DNA from: Elymus sibiricus
Taxonomy: Eukaryota; Streptophyta; Magnoliopsida; Poales; Poaceae
DNA length: 64,000 bases
Direction of reading: 5' to 3'
NCBI GenBank assembly: GCA_039707655.1
Contig: CM077676.1
Coordinates: 184,632,936 to 184,696,935 of the forward strand
Numbering within the stretch: the stretch's first letter is position 1; each line of letters begins with the position of its first letter. The translations under genes and the position numbers were made by a program. Under the pieces are notes generated by a model, which made no database searches, was not told where the DNA came from, and saw nothing but the letters and a program-made list of their open reading frames with translations. Shown one piece after another: positions 1-9,607 of the stretch.

Positions 1-2401
1 TGTTGAAAAGAGAAACATAAAGTCGGCATCCACCCCAGACGGCCGAAAGCGGCTCAGAACACAGGCGTGGTGCCGTCATCAAAGAAAGGCAAGCAAGGGT
101 TCATCAGTGTCACATACAGCTCACCACTATACATACCAGCGTAAGCATACTAATTTAAACACGCAATAATAACATAGAGCAATACTTTAGGGCACATATC
201 ATATGGTCAGCTTGCCTGGGGGTGAAGGAATACTCCGGGAGAAGTGCGATCACCTCGCAGAAAATTTGCCGGAAAGGATTCTCTCTCGGAGGGGCCGATA
301 GAAGGGCAAGGGCAAAATGGTCATTTTCAAAGTGTGGAAACATTATGAAAATGAAACCATCGAAACGGGCTCGACGAACTGAAGACGTGGGCGTTGGATT
401 TACCTCAATCAGAGTTACGAGTGAAAAGTTGTGGCCGTTCGTTGTTTAGGCAGAGAAATAAACAGAAATTGTCCATTTCTGGCCTTAACGGACGAACGTC
501 CGCTAAATAACGGTTTCGGCCGCCGGCTGGAGAGAGGAAGCGCCTTTCTGCGAATATGCTTTCGAGCCGAGAAAACGTAATATTGCTTAAAGCAGAGCTG
601 GAGTACGCTTTCTCTGAACTGGAAACACATTTTGAGAAATGCGCTTCCACTTAAGTCACCGCGGGCCCGGGGCTGAGTGATTGATGAGAGGGGCCCGCGT
701 TGACCTCTCTCTCTCCTCCCGCGCTGCTTGTCCTACCCCCGAAGAAAGCGACCGCACAGAGGAGGCCGCCGGCGCCGTCGCTCGTCCGGCCGATTCTGGC
801 CACCTCTCGAGATGCTCCGGCCACCGACATCCTCAGGGGAGGACGCCGCCTCCATCCCGTCTGAGCACGGTCAACGGCGAGGACCCGAGCGGTGGCAGCG
901 TAGGTTCCCACGGTGAGGTCCTCGGGTGGAGATGGGTACGGTGCCCTGGTGTGCCGGAGGAGGGGCCGAAGAGCGGGGGAGGGTCGCCGGACCTTGAGGG
1001 CTTCACTGGTGGTGGAAAGAGGAGGAGAGGGGTTCGGGCTCGCCCGAATTTGAGAGGAGGGGCAGCGGCGGCTCCATGGCAGTAGGTGGAGAAGAATGAG
1101 CTCCGTGGCTCGATTCTTCGATCTGGGCAAGAGCAAGGAGGGAGAGGAGGAAGTTGCGGTTGCTGATGGTGCTCGGGGAGAGCTCGGGCTGGCTATTTAT
1201 AGCCCGGCGACGGAGGAGATTGGCTCGGCCGCCGTGGCGACCTTAGCCACGCACTGGCGCTCAGAGACACGCGGAGGACGGAGGCGATGTCGGCATGGCC
1301 TCAGGGATAGTGGAGAAACTAGCTGCGGCTTCGGGAGGGCTCGGAGAGGAAGAAGACACGGGTCACTGGCGGGACAGTGCTGCGGCGGCGACCGCCGTGG
1401 CGCGAGGAGGAAGAGAGAGAAGTGCAGAAAGGTCTAGGGAGGGGCAGGTGGACGCCGCGGAGCCATTTGATACGCCGGGACACGCTGGAGCTGGGCGGAG
1501 CTGGCCTGCCGACGAGAACAGTGCGCTGACCACCGTTTTGGCCTGTCCCAAGCGTGGTCACCATGGGTGCCACGTGCTCTGGAGTTTTCCTGAATTCTAC
1601 ATCATGTCAACGTGGTGTCTCACTGCTCAAATAGATGAGAGATGTGGCTGGGATCATCTAGATAGCTCTGAGGTGAGAGAAACTTGCTGAAACAAGTTCT
1701 GACAGCAAAATTGACTGGTATTTTCTGGAGAAATGGAGTTTGATCTTTGTCACAATGAAATGTGGTAGGAAGGACTAGGTGCTGGTTAAATTTTAAGGCA
1801 TTTGGACCTATTTTGCATATACTTCCTTTGTAATGCAAAATCTGGTCCAGAAAATGGATTTTGATGTTGTGCTCAAATGAATAAATTTAATGAGCTGAAT
1901 TTTGGTGGAGGGGAGTTATTTGGGCATATGGAGATACTGGAAAAATTTCAGCTCATTTGGATACCCTATGAAGGTACTTCCTTCACAGAGTTGCAATCTA
2001 GACAGAAACTTAGTGATTTTACTGGGGAAAATTGGCTAGATGAAATGGGCTGGTTTTTGGTATCCAGGGGTTATTTATCATGGTTAACCATCCTGAAAAG
2101 TTTCAGCCCAAAAAGATCAAGGGAGCAAGCACTTCCTTTGCAAACTGGAAACCTGGACAGAATTTGCAAATGGATGTTGTGCCCAAAATCTGATCTATGG
2201 AACTTGGGTTCTTGATGGAAATGGTGAATATATGGATAGGAGAAGCTCCACAAATTATTTGGGATTTTTCCTGGCTAGCAAAATGGTAGTTCCTTTGGAA
2301 AGTGCCCAAAATGCAATATTGGCTTTAAATAGGAAAAATGCAATTTCCCTTATTTAATTATAGCCAATATTTTTATGGGAGCTCAATATGATCACAAAGG
2401 G
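1..2401 (-). repeat. Minus-strand LTR, part distal to the Tat insertion
   Basis: No protein domain is visible. Read on the minus strand, this stretch continues the LTR-like sequence of 14712-15164; the two parts were one before the Tat element inserted with an AAGGG duplication. It contains a minus-strand TATAAATA box near 1200, a GC-rich leader-like region (about 650-1150) and an AT-rich part (1600-2400). The window begins with TGTTGAAAAG, which on the minus strand ends in CA, so the LTR end could coincide with the window edge or lie outside it. The several GC-rich ORFs at 651-1437 overlap on both strands and look fortuitous. Whether this is a solo LTR or part of a full element cannot be decided here. 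Confidence 0.45.
1194..1201 (-). promoter_or_regulatory. TATA box of the minus-strand LTR
   Basis: The minus strand reads CTATAAATAGCC here, a good plant TATA box, followed by a GC- and CT-rich leader-like segment. This supports reading 1-2401 plus 14712-15164 as an LTR with its promoter pointing left. Confidence 0.5.
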
Positions 2402-3359
2402 TGTCGGAAGTGGGGCTCCGGGGACCCAAAGGTTCGAACACTGGGGTGAGCTCGTTCTACTACTTCCTCTCCTACCACGGCAACGCTACGGCGAGACTAC
2501 GGCGAGAGCGCACTAGCGTAGGACGGGCGAGGACACAGCGGTTACCTAGGTTCGGGCCACCTTGCGGTGTAAGACCCTACTCCTGCTTGTAGTTGGGATT
2601 ATTGTGGGTTACAGAGTTCTCGCGTACAAGGTTGAAGACTATCCAGTCCCCTCGCTATGGTGGCTGCACTGCCCCTTTTATGCCAGCCTTGGTCCTCTTC
2701 CCCCTGGAAACTTAGGCGGGAAGGGTTGCCACACTTGGCGGTTTTTTAAAGGGGACAGGCGCTCAGGCTATCCTGACTAAAGGTGGTCTTCGCCTGCCAA
2801 AGCATGATCCATGACGCGCCGGTGGGCTCGGTGATGACCTCCGCCCCGCGCGCCCGCCGTCTTGGTCTTCCTTCGCCGATCGGGCAACCTTTGGGGTTGC
2901 TTTTGAGAGTAGATAGCTGGCCTTGCTCCCCTAACGCAAAAGAGGAAACCATCTGCATCCGCGCCTGCTGGCGCGGCCTCTGCTGCTGCTCGTCGCCGTG
3001 CGCGTCACCCACGTGGTGGGCCCCAGACCGCGCGACACGTCGAACGGCCTTCGTCTCGAACGCCTACGGGAGGAGGCCTCGGAAGGCCACCTCGGGAAGC
3101 CGCCTCGTGAGGTCCCCTCGGGAAGCCGCCTCGTGAGGCCACTCGGGGAGCCGCCTCGTGAGGGGACCTCGCAAGGCCGTTGATGGTGGTGCTGAGCGTT
3201 GCCTGCTACTCCCTGAGGAGGAGGGCTCAGGAGGCCAGGGCCCCATGAGGGGTCTTGGTGAGACACTTGGTGGCAACGGCCCGCCGGGCCCACTCCAGGC
3301 GTTGCGCCCTGGGCCAAAGGCAGACAGGCCTGGATACCCCGGGTTCCATGGGCCCGACA
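2402..3359 (-). repeat. 3' LTR of the Tat element
   Basis: Pairs with 13749-14706 at identical length (958 bp) and has TG...CA ends. It contains a degenerate array built on the word GCCTCGTGAGG around 3070-3175. The long minus-strand ORF through it is open because the sequence is GC-rich and is not taken as a gene. Confidence 0.9.
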
Positions 3360-3378
3360 GTAGCCCCCGGGCCCGCGG
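3360..3378 (-). promoter_or_regulatory. Polypurine tract of the Tat element
   Basis: The minus strand reads GGGCCCGGGGGCTAC directly before the 3' LTR (TGTCGGG...). The G-rich run is in the position where plus-strand DNA synthesis is primed. Confidence 0.7.
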
Positions 3379-3538
3379 CGCGCACGTTCCCGCCTACAGA
3401 GGGGCGAAACGGCGCGGGCCCTAACCGCTTGCGGCCAGGCGCGACGCGTGGCGCACGATGTGACGGGCGACGCCCCCACTTCCCCACGATGCCTCGGGAA
3501 CTGCCGCGCTGACATAAATCCTGGCGCAGGCGGCGTGA

Positions 3539-4788
3539 AGCCATCATTGCCTTCCGTTCGTGGCCGGCGGCCAGAACGAGAACCATGCGACCCAAATCTG
3601 GCCGGGGTCGCGCGCGCGGCGCGACCTTGGGGCAACGGCCTATCCCTTCTTCCTCCACAGCGTGTATGCAGGGTTGGTGCCGCCATTTTTAGACTTCTTC
3701 TATGCCATACTCACCCACTATCAGGTTCACGCTCTTCATCTTCAACTCAACTCCATTTTTCTCCTGGCCACGTTCGCCTTTTACTGCGAGGCCTTCGTGG
3801 GCGTGAGGCCCTCTGTGGCGCTCTTCCGCCACTTCTTCTGCCTGCGGCTAACTGCGGTGGACCAGCGCTCCGGATGTGCGTCGTTCCTTGCCGTCAAGGG
3901 AATGGAGGACGGCATCATCAACTTGCGGGTTGCGAAGAAGGTGGAAGGATACCGGCAGCGCTGGGTCTATATGGACGTGCGCCAGACCAACCGGCTCCTG
4001 ATGATCCCTACGGACCCGGCCGAGAAGATCGCCGTATGGGGGCACGAGAAGCTCGTCGACCCGAGGATGGAGCCTGTCCTTGAGCGGATGGTGGTGCACC
4101 GGGCTGCAGCACTATCGGGAACGGCGGTTGTCAGGGAGTACCTGCGGCGGCGCATCGCGCCACTTCAGCAGCACTCGCGCCCCATGTGGGAGTATTCCGG
4201 CGCGGACGACGCCATGAGGCTGAAGCCGGGCAGCCTGGGGTCGGACGTGCTGGACGGTGCCCTGGCGATTCTGCTCAATACTCTTGCCGCGGAAATGCCG
4301 GAGGGGGCGCTCCCGCTTTTTCGCTATCCAGAGAAGGAGGAGCTGGTGAAGGTGATGCCCCTCTTCGATCAGTGGGGCCTCGTGCCGGAGGGCCACGTCG
4401 GGCCCCGCGACAACCCCCTCGTGGTGGAGGTGGATTCGGGAAGCAGCAGCGGCAACAGAGATTCTAAGGAAGCCACGGAGGACGACCTCAGCCGGGTGCC
4501 CCCACGCGCTCGCCGTCAGCTCATCTGTGACCTCGAGGATGATGACGCCGAGAGCGTCCTGCCCGCGGCGGCAGGGGCTCCCGACGCGGGGGCGGGTCAG
4601 CCCCCAGCGCTTGAGGCCCGCCACGAGGCTGAAGCCACCCAGGGCCCGGAGACGGGTGACGACGCGTCCGGGTCTACCGCGGCACGCCCCGGGGGCCGAA
4701 GCAGCGGCGCCGAGGCGATGCTCGGCGAGGGCAGCGCCAGCCAGCCGTCTGCGGGGGAGAAGAAGAGGAAGTGGCACGTCAGCGATGA
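3539..4788 (+). CDS. Antisense accessory gene of the Tat element, exon 1 (PF04195-like domain)
   Basis: Open from the base after an upstream TGA at 3536-3538. No ATG lies in frame before 3902, so the true start is unclear; GTG at 3560, or an upstream exon, is possible. Residues about 25-95 from 3560 match the conserved core of the plant 'putative gypsy type transposon' family (PF04195), including FVGVRPSVALFRHFF. A basic/mixed region follows, then a Ser/Glu/Ala-rich low-complexity tail. The gene lies opposite to gag-pol, between integrase and the 3' LTR, the typical Tat place for an antisense ORF. Unspliced, it stops at TAA 4790-4792; a splice donor (GA|GTAAG) overlaps that stop. The function of the family is unknown. 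A weak TATA-like CATAAATC lies at 3513-3520, too near the coding start to be convincing. Confidence 0.65.
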
Positions 4789-4866
4789 GTAAGCCCTCTG
4801 CCTTCTGCCGGCGTCCTTAATTCTTGCTCTTTTACCCGGCTCGGAGCTGAGCCACCATTCGTGTAG
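4789..4866 (+). other. Probable 78-bp intron in the antisense accessory gene
   Basis: The 5' end reads GA|GTAAGC, a strong plant donor that overlaps the stop at 4790. The 3' end reads TTCGTGTAG|G after a T-rich stretch with candidate branch points (CTTAAT, CTGAG). The length (78 bp) is a multiple of three and near the lower limit for plant introns. Removing it restores the reading frame, which then stays open through the Lys-rich segment after 4867 up to the poly-C run. Inferred from splice signals and frame only. Confidence 0.5.
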
Positions 4867-6519
4867 GGGATCTGCCGCGGATCAGAAGAAGAAGAAGAAG
4901 AAGACAACGACAAAGGCGAGGGTTACCCCCAACCCGCAGGGGGCGTCGACGCCCGCTGCCGGTGCCGGAGGGCGTGGAGAGGCCACCCGCCGTCCCGACG
5001 CCGAAGCGGGGAGTACGGAAATCGAGGAGGGGGCAGTCGCTCCTCCAGGGTCGCACGCGGGCGCATCCTATGAGGCCGAAATGGGGGAGCCTCGGGAGGC
5101 AGCCTCAGGAGGCGGAGACGCCCTCCCCCTTGGCCCTGCCGCGGGCAAGGAAGCGACGACGAGGGAGGCCGAAGCGTCTGCCCCCCCCCCCCCCCGCCGG
5201 GGGCCTCCTTGGGCGCAGGGGAAGGAGTTGCGGGGCGTGCCATGACCGGCACTGAGAGCCCCTGTAGCGCACCGCCGCGGCTGAACGAGGGGGGTGGCCT
5301 GGCGAGCCCGCCGCCCCAGGCAAGCGGCGCCAAGGGCTCCCTCGCCGTCGCAGCGGAGGGTGCCAGAGGGCCCGACCCGGACTGGCCCCTGGTCCTCGCG
5401 AGTGACCGTGCTTTGCTCAGGCCTGAAGCCTTGCGCGACGCCAAGGCCGCGCTCGCTCGGCTCGGCACGGACTTCCAGGACGCGGAGACGCGCCTCGCCG
5501 AGGAGCGCCTGAAACTTGCGTACGGGTGGCGCCGGCTCAGCGTCGCCGTCGATACGGCCCGGCGTCATGACGAACGTGCTCGCGCATTGCGCGAGAAGGA
5601 CACCGCCAAAGCGGAGGGGGCTCGCGCGAGAGCCCTCCAGGAGGCCGAAGCGGCCACCGTGCGCCGCAAAGAGGCGGAGACCCTCCTGAAAGAGCTCCAA
5701 GACCAACACGCCGAGCGGGCGCGGTCGCTCCTCGTGCGGGAAGGCGCCCTTGCCACTCACGAGAAGGAGGCCGCAGCCCGCGAGGCAGACCTCGAGTCAC
5801 GCGCGGAGGGCCTCGAGAAGAAGGCGGCCGAGCAGGCCATGGAGAAGGAGCGTCTGGAGACGCTGGGGCGCCAGCTGGCCGATGCCCAGGAGGCTCACAC
5901 GAAGTGCGTCACCGACGCCAACGCCCGACTGGAGGCCAAAGAAAAGAAGGTCCAAGAGGACACTGACGCCTTCGAGTCAGAACGCGAGCGGCTCCGGATG
6001 GAGGTCACTGATCTCAAGGCGGCGCTCACCGAGGCGGAGACCCGCCGGGGAGCCGCACCGCAGCCCGGCTCTGGCGCCGTTGATCAGGAACAGGAGCATC
6101 GCGAGCGTGCCAAGGCACTTCGCTCCCTCGAGATCCGCGCCCACGACGCCCTGAATTCCATCTGCCAGGGAAATCTTGGGGCCCTCCGCGAGTCCCGCGA
6201 CGCCGACTACATCAACTTCTCCACCAAGCTCGTGGAACGGCTTGAGGACGGAGCCAAGGAGGTGGACGGTATCCTAGAGGAGGAGTTCCGCAGCCTCTTC
6301 TCCCTGGCGGCGACTCGCGTCTTCAGCCACCTCCTCCACTCCGACCCCAACTTCGACTTTGACAAGTTGATAGCCCTAGTCCCCGAGGAACTTCGTGATG
6401 GGCTCGCAAGGGCGGTGGAAGGCCATGTGAGCGCGTTACTCGGGAAGTACTCCTGCGGCAGTGGCGAGAGCTCCGACGGTGACGGCGCCGGCGAAGACGA
6501 CGACGGCGCGAGCTCCTAG
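4867..6519 (+). CDS. Antisense accessory gene of the Tat element, exon 2 (long coiled coil)
   Basis: After the proposed acceptor the frame runs through a Lys stretch and a Pro/Ala/Gly/Glu-rich linker to about 5195. A 15-C run then shifts it by one base into the frame open to TAG at 6517-6519. The part downstream of the run (436 codons from TTG 5209) has about 200 residues (5430-6060) rich in Ala, Glu, Arg and Lys with heptad character, a strong coiled coil. A compact helical C-terminal domain of about 110 residues follows, then an acidic Asp/Gly/Ser tail. PF04195-type proteins commonly carry a C-terminal coiled coil, so both halves are read as one gene. Apart from the C-run shift, no stop is seen. 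Confidence 0.6.
5181..5195 (+). other. 15-base poly-C run causing a one-base frameshift
   Basis: The run lies exactly where the frame of exon 2 changes. Homopolymers this long are prone to slippage and to assembly error, so the shift may be a real mutation or an artefact. Confidence 0.7.
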
Positions 6520-7414
6520 GGTGCTTTTTCCCTTTGTCACCCTGCGCTAGATCGATGTGGCCTGTGGGGGCGTGGCGACGATGCCCTGGTGTTAAATACT
6601 TTATGTTTGCTATAACGGACATTCGAGCCCTCGCGAGGCTTTCTCTTTTTGCTTGCCATGATGCTCTACGTTGTCAGGGCCCAGCTCTTGAGCGGCCATA
6701 GCCGTCGCTGGTATGTCGGGTCGCGATGCCTGGACAAGGCCAGGAGGCGAGGGGCACCGGGAGCTAGTGAGACTTCCTTAGGCACGATGCTCAGGGAGCC
6801 CGCCTTTAACGCACAAGTGGCTTGCGCCAAGAGGAACACTGGCGCTCGCGAGGCTGTCGGAGGGGAAGGCTCGAGAGACAGCGAGGGTGGCTCGTGAGAC
6901 AGGAGACTTAGCCCTCCAGGAGGTAGTATGGTGGGCCATCTCTCGCAGGGTACGTCTTGTGAGGGTTCCGCTCACGAGGTCTCCTGCTGGGACGGCCGCC
7001 GAGGGTTAGTCCCCAAGGCGGTGCCTGCTGGCCTCCTGAGGTCCCGAGGGTGCTACCTCGCGAGATCCTTCCAGGGACCCGCTCCTGAGATAGATACACG
7101 CAGAGCACTCAACGACAGCGCGCGTTCGTCCGTTCGTTCATGGGTATTACGCGAGGAGACAGGACACCAAGGACCTTGGTGGGGTGGCGTGCACGGGGCA
7201 GGCCCGCGAGCCAGAGCCCGGTCGCTTGGATTTTTCAGTGCTGCTGGGACTGACCCAAGCGCATGCACCGTGTCCAGCCCCCGCTCGCGTGAGGCGCATG
7301 AGGGACGTCATGAGCGCGCGAGGCTCGTGAGGCGAGGTGAAAACGAAACTCCATATAAGGAAATGGAAATCTACTGAGGCAAGAGAGCAACCCATTACAT
7401 AACCAAACAAAGAT
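6520..7414 (+). other. Untranslated region between the antisense gene and the tandem repeats
   Basis: No coding domain is visible on either strand. The stretch is rich in the words CTCGCGAG and CTCGTGAG, also seen in the LTRs and in pol. It probably holds the 3' untranslated region of the antisense gene. Confidence 0.5.
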
Positions 7415-7564
7415 GCGGCTGCCGTGTCTGGCACGGGTCAGCTTGAGGTTGGTGCAACCCGTAGGGCGCCCTCAATTACACACCAAAACAAGAAAAAGAG
7501 TGCTGCCGTGTCCGGCACGGGTCAGCTTGAGGATGGTGCAGCCCGTGGGGCACCCTCAGTTGAT
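7415..7564. repeat. Tandem repeat, 84-bp period, two copies
   Basis: Two copies start at about 7418 and 7502, each beginning GCTGCCGTGT and containing GGCACGGGTCAGCTTGAGG. They lie just downstream of integrase in the sense of the element. Confidence 0.8.
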
Positions 7565-7740
7565 TGTTCCGCCGGCGCGGTGCATGGGGCTTTCACAGGG
7601 GTGTGGGTATGATCGCAGGTCGATCGTTCCGCCAGCGCGGAGCATGGGGCTTCCACTGGGATGTGGGTATGATCGCGGGTCGATCGTTCCCCCAGCGCGG
7701 AGCATGGGGCTTCCACTGGGGCGTGGGCGGGAGCTCTCGC
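7565..7740. repeat. Tandem repeat, exact 60-bp period, three copies
   Basis: GTTCCGCC/GTTCCCCC recurs at 7566, 7626 and 7686, each followed by a highly similar block containing GCATGGGGCTT. Variable minisatellites between pol and the 3' LTR are common in Tat-lineage elements. Confidence 0.85.
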
Positions 7741-7811
7741 GGGCCCATCAGGCGAACGCAATGAGAGGCTCCAGGGCGTGTACAGCCCCGTTTCGTTCAT
7801 ACTCGTGAGGG

Positions 7812-8660
7812 TCATGGGTAGAACTTGCGGAGGTGTTGGATGTTCCAGGCATTAGGCACAGGAACTCCGTCCTCCGTCTCTAGCTGGGCTGAGACGGGCC
7901 TGGAGACATGAGTAACCCTGAAAGGGCCTTCCCACATAGGTGAGAGTTTGTGTAGTTCCTCTCTGGAGAGGATCCTGCGCAGGACGAGGTCGCCGACCTC
8001 GAGAGTGCGAGGGCGGATGTTGCGGCTGTGGTAGCGGCGCAAGGCCTGCTGGTACCTCGCAGCACGAAGGGCGGCCTGACGGCGGCCCTCCTCGAGGATC
8101 AGCAGATCGGTCTCCCGCGATCCATCCTGGCGCGCCTCGTCGAGGGCAAGGACTCACGGGGAGCTGTGCTTAAGCTCCAGTGGGAGGACCGCCTCAGCGC
8201 CGTAGACGAGGAAGAAGGGCGTCTCGCCAGTAGGCTTGCTCGCCGTCGTGCGGATGGACCATAGCATGGACTGCAGCTCGTCGAGCCAGCCCTTGCCGCA
8301 GGCCTCAAGTTTCTTCTTGAAGCTCCTTGTCTTGAGGCCCTTGAGGACCTCGGCGTTGGCGCGCTCGGCCTGGCCATTGCTTCGCGGGTGCGCCACCGAG
8401 GCGTAGCAGATCTACGTGCCGAGGCTGGCGCAGTAGGACTTGAAGAGGCCGCTCGTGAACTGGGAGCCATTGTCGGTGATGATGCGATTGGGAACTCCAA
8501 AGCGGCTCACAAGGCCCTTGATGAATTTGACGGCGGAGCCTGCCGGGATGGTGCGCACCGGCTCGACCTCCGCCCATTTGGTGAACTTGTCGATGGCGAC
8601 GTAGAGGTAGCGATAACCACCAGCCGCGCAAGGGAAATCCCCCAGACCATGAAGGGGCAT
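7812..8660 (-). pseudogene. Tat element integrase: catalytic core and C-terminal domain, broken
   Basis: One minus-strand frame covers the integrase core and C-terminus. The DDE triad is visible: Asp in YVAIDKFTKW, Asp in IITDNGSQFTS and Glu in NGQAERANAE. A C-terminal module with LSPMWEGPFRV and NIQHLRKFYP ends at 7812, as is usual for Tat/Athila integrases. The frame is interrupted by TAG at 8412-8414 and TGA at 8154-8156, and it is shifted relative to the upstream part near 8645. Integrase would insert the cDNA into the genome; this copy cannot be translated whole. Confidence 0.85.
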
Positions 8661-9607
8661 GAGAGGGGGATCGTCTGGAGGCCCTGCGCCGGCTGGTGGA
8701 TCTGCTTGGCATGGAATTGGCAGGCCTCGCAGGCTTGGACCAGTGCGGTAGCGTCACGTAGAGCAGTGGGCCAGTAGAAGCCGCTGCGGAAAACCTTACC
8801 AACGAGGGTGCGTGATGAAGAGTGGTGGCCACAGTCTTCTCCATGTATATCAGCCAGCAACTCGCGCCCTTGCTCTTCAGAGATGCACCACAGCGAGACG
8901 CCATTGGGGCGCCTACAGTACAGCTCGCCATCTTGTATGCAGTAGGCGGTGGCCTGCCGGGCCACGCGCTCCACTTCCGAGTCCTCCTCCGTCAAGGTGC
9001 CACGAAGCAAGTAAGCCTTGAGCTCCGCGGCCCAGCTATCTGCCTGAGGCTCGAGCGCTAGCAGCAGGCGGGCTCCTGAGGCCGGGCCACAGTCTGGCAC
9101 GCCCGTGGGTGGCGCGGGCGGTAGTTCCTCGCGAAGGAGCGCCGTGCTCGTGGCTGGGGGAGCGGCGGATGGCTTGAGGAGCCTTTCCTCAAAGACGCCG
9201 GGGCTCTGGGGCTCGCGACGTGACGCTCGTTTGGCGATGTTGTCAGCCTCTTTGTTGCTGCTGCGGGGGATGTGCTGCAGCTCTAGGCCAAGAAAGCGCT
9301 TCTCAAGTTTACGTACCTCTTCCAGGTAGGCGGCCATGTGCTCATCCTTGGGCTTGTAGCTTTTGTTGGAGAAGTTGATGAGGAGTTGCGAATCGCCCTT
9401 GATAGTCAGACGCTTGATGCCTAGGGCGAACACGGCCTTGAGGCCGGCGATGAGGCCCTCATAATCTGCGATGTTGTTGGAGACCTTGTCGGTGTGCCTG
9501 AAGCAGAGCTGCACAGCGTAGTAGAGCCTGTCTCCTGGTGGCGAGGTGAGCATGACCCCAGCCCCCGCGCCCTGTCGAAGAAGGCGCCGTCGAAGTGCAT
9601 GGTCCAT
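8640..9607 (-). pseudogene. Tat element second (archaeal-type) RNase H and integrase zinc-binding domain
   Basis: The frame starts inside the second RNase H. It shows the Glu of ADYEGLIAGL, the Asp of IKGDSQLLINF and the Asp of NKEADNIAKRA; the first catalytic Asp (MHFDGAFF) lies in the preceding frame. After a Pro-rich linker comes the integrase HHCC region (IHGEDCGHH ... CEACQFHAK). A second RNase H of this type after RT-RNase H is the diagnostic feature of plant Tat elements. A one-base shift near 9570 separates it from RT, and another near 8645 from the integrase core. Confidence 0.85.

Noticed and set aside
651..1437. Overlapping ORFs of 113-161 codons on both strands near the window start
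   Set aside because: All are Arg/Gly/Ser/Pro-rich and lie in the GC-rich leader region of an LTR; nothing suggests a protein.
2931..3686. 251-codon minus-strand ORF in the Tat LTR, and the similar 13946-14722 ORF
   Set aside because: Both lie in LTRs, cross the LTR border and consist of GC-rich low-complexity sequence; different frames are open in the two LTRs.
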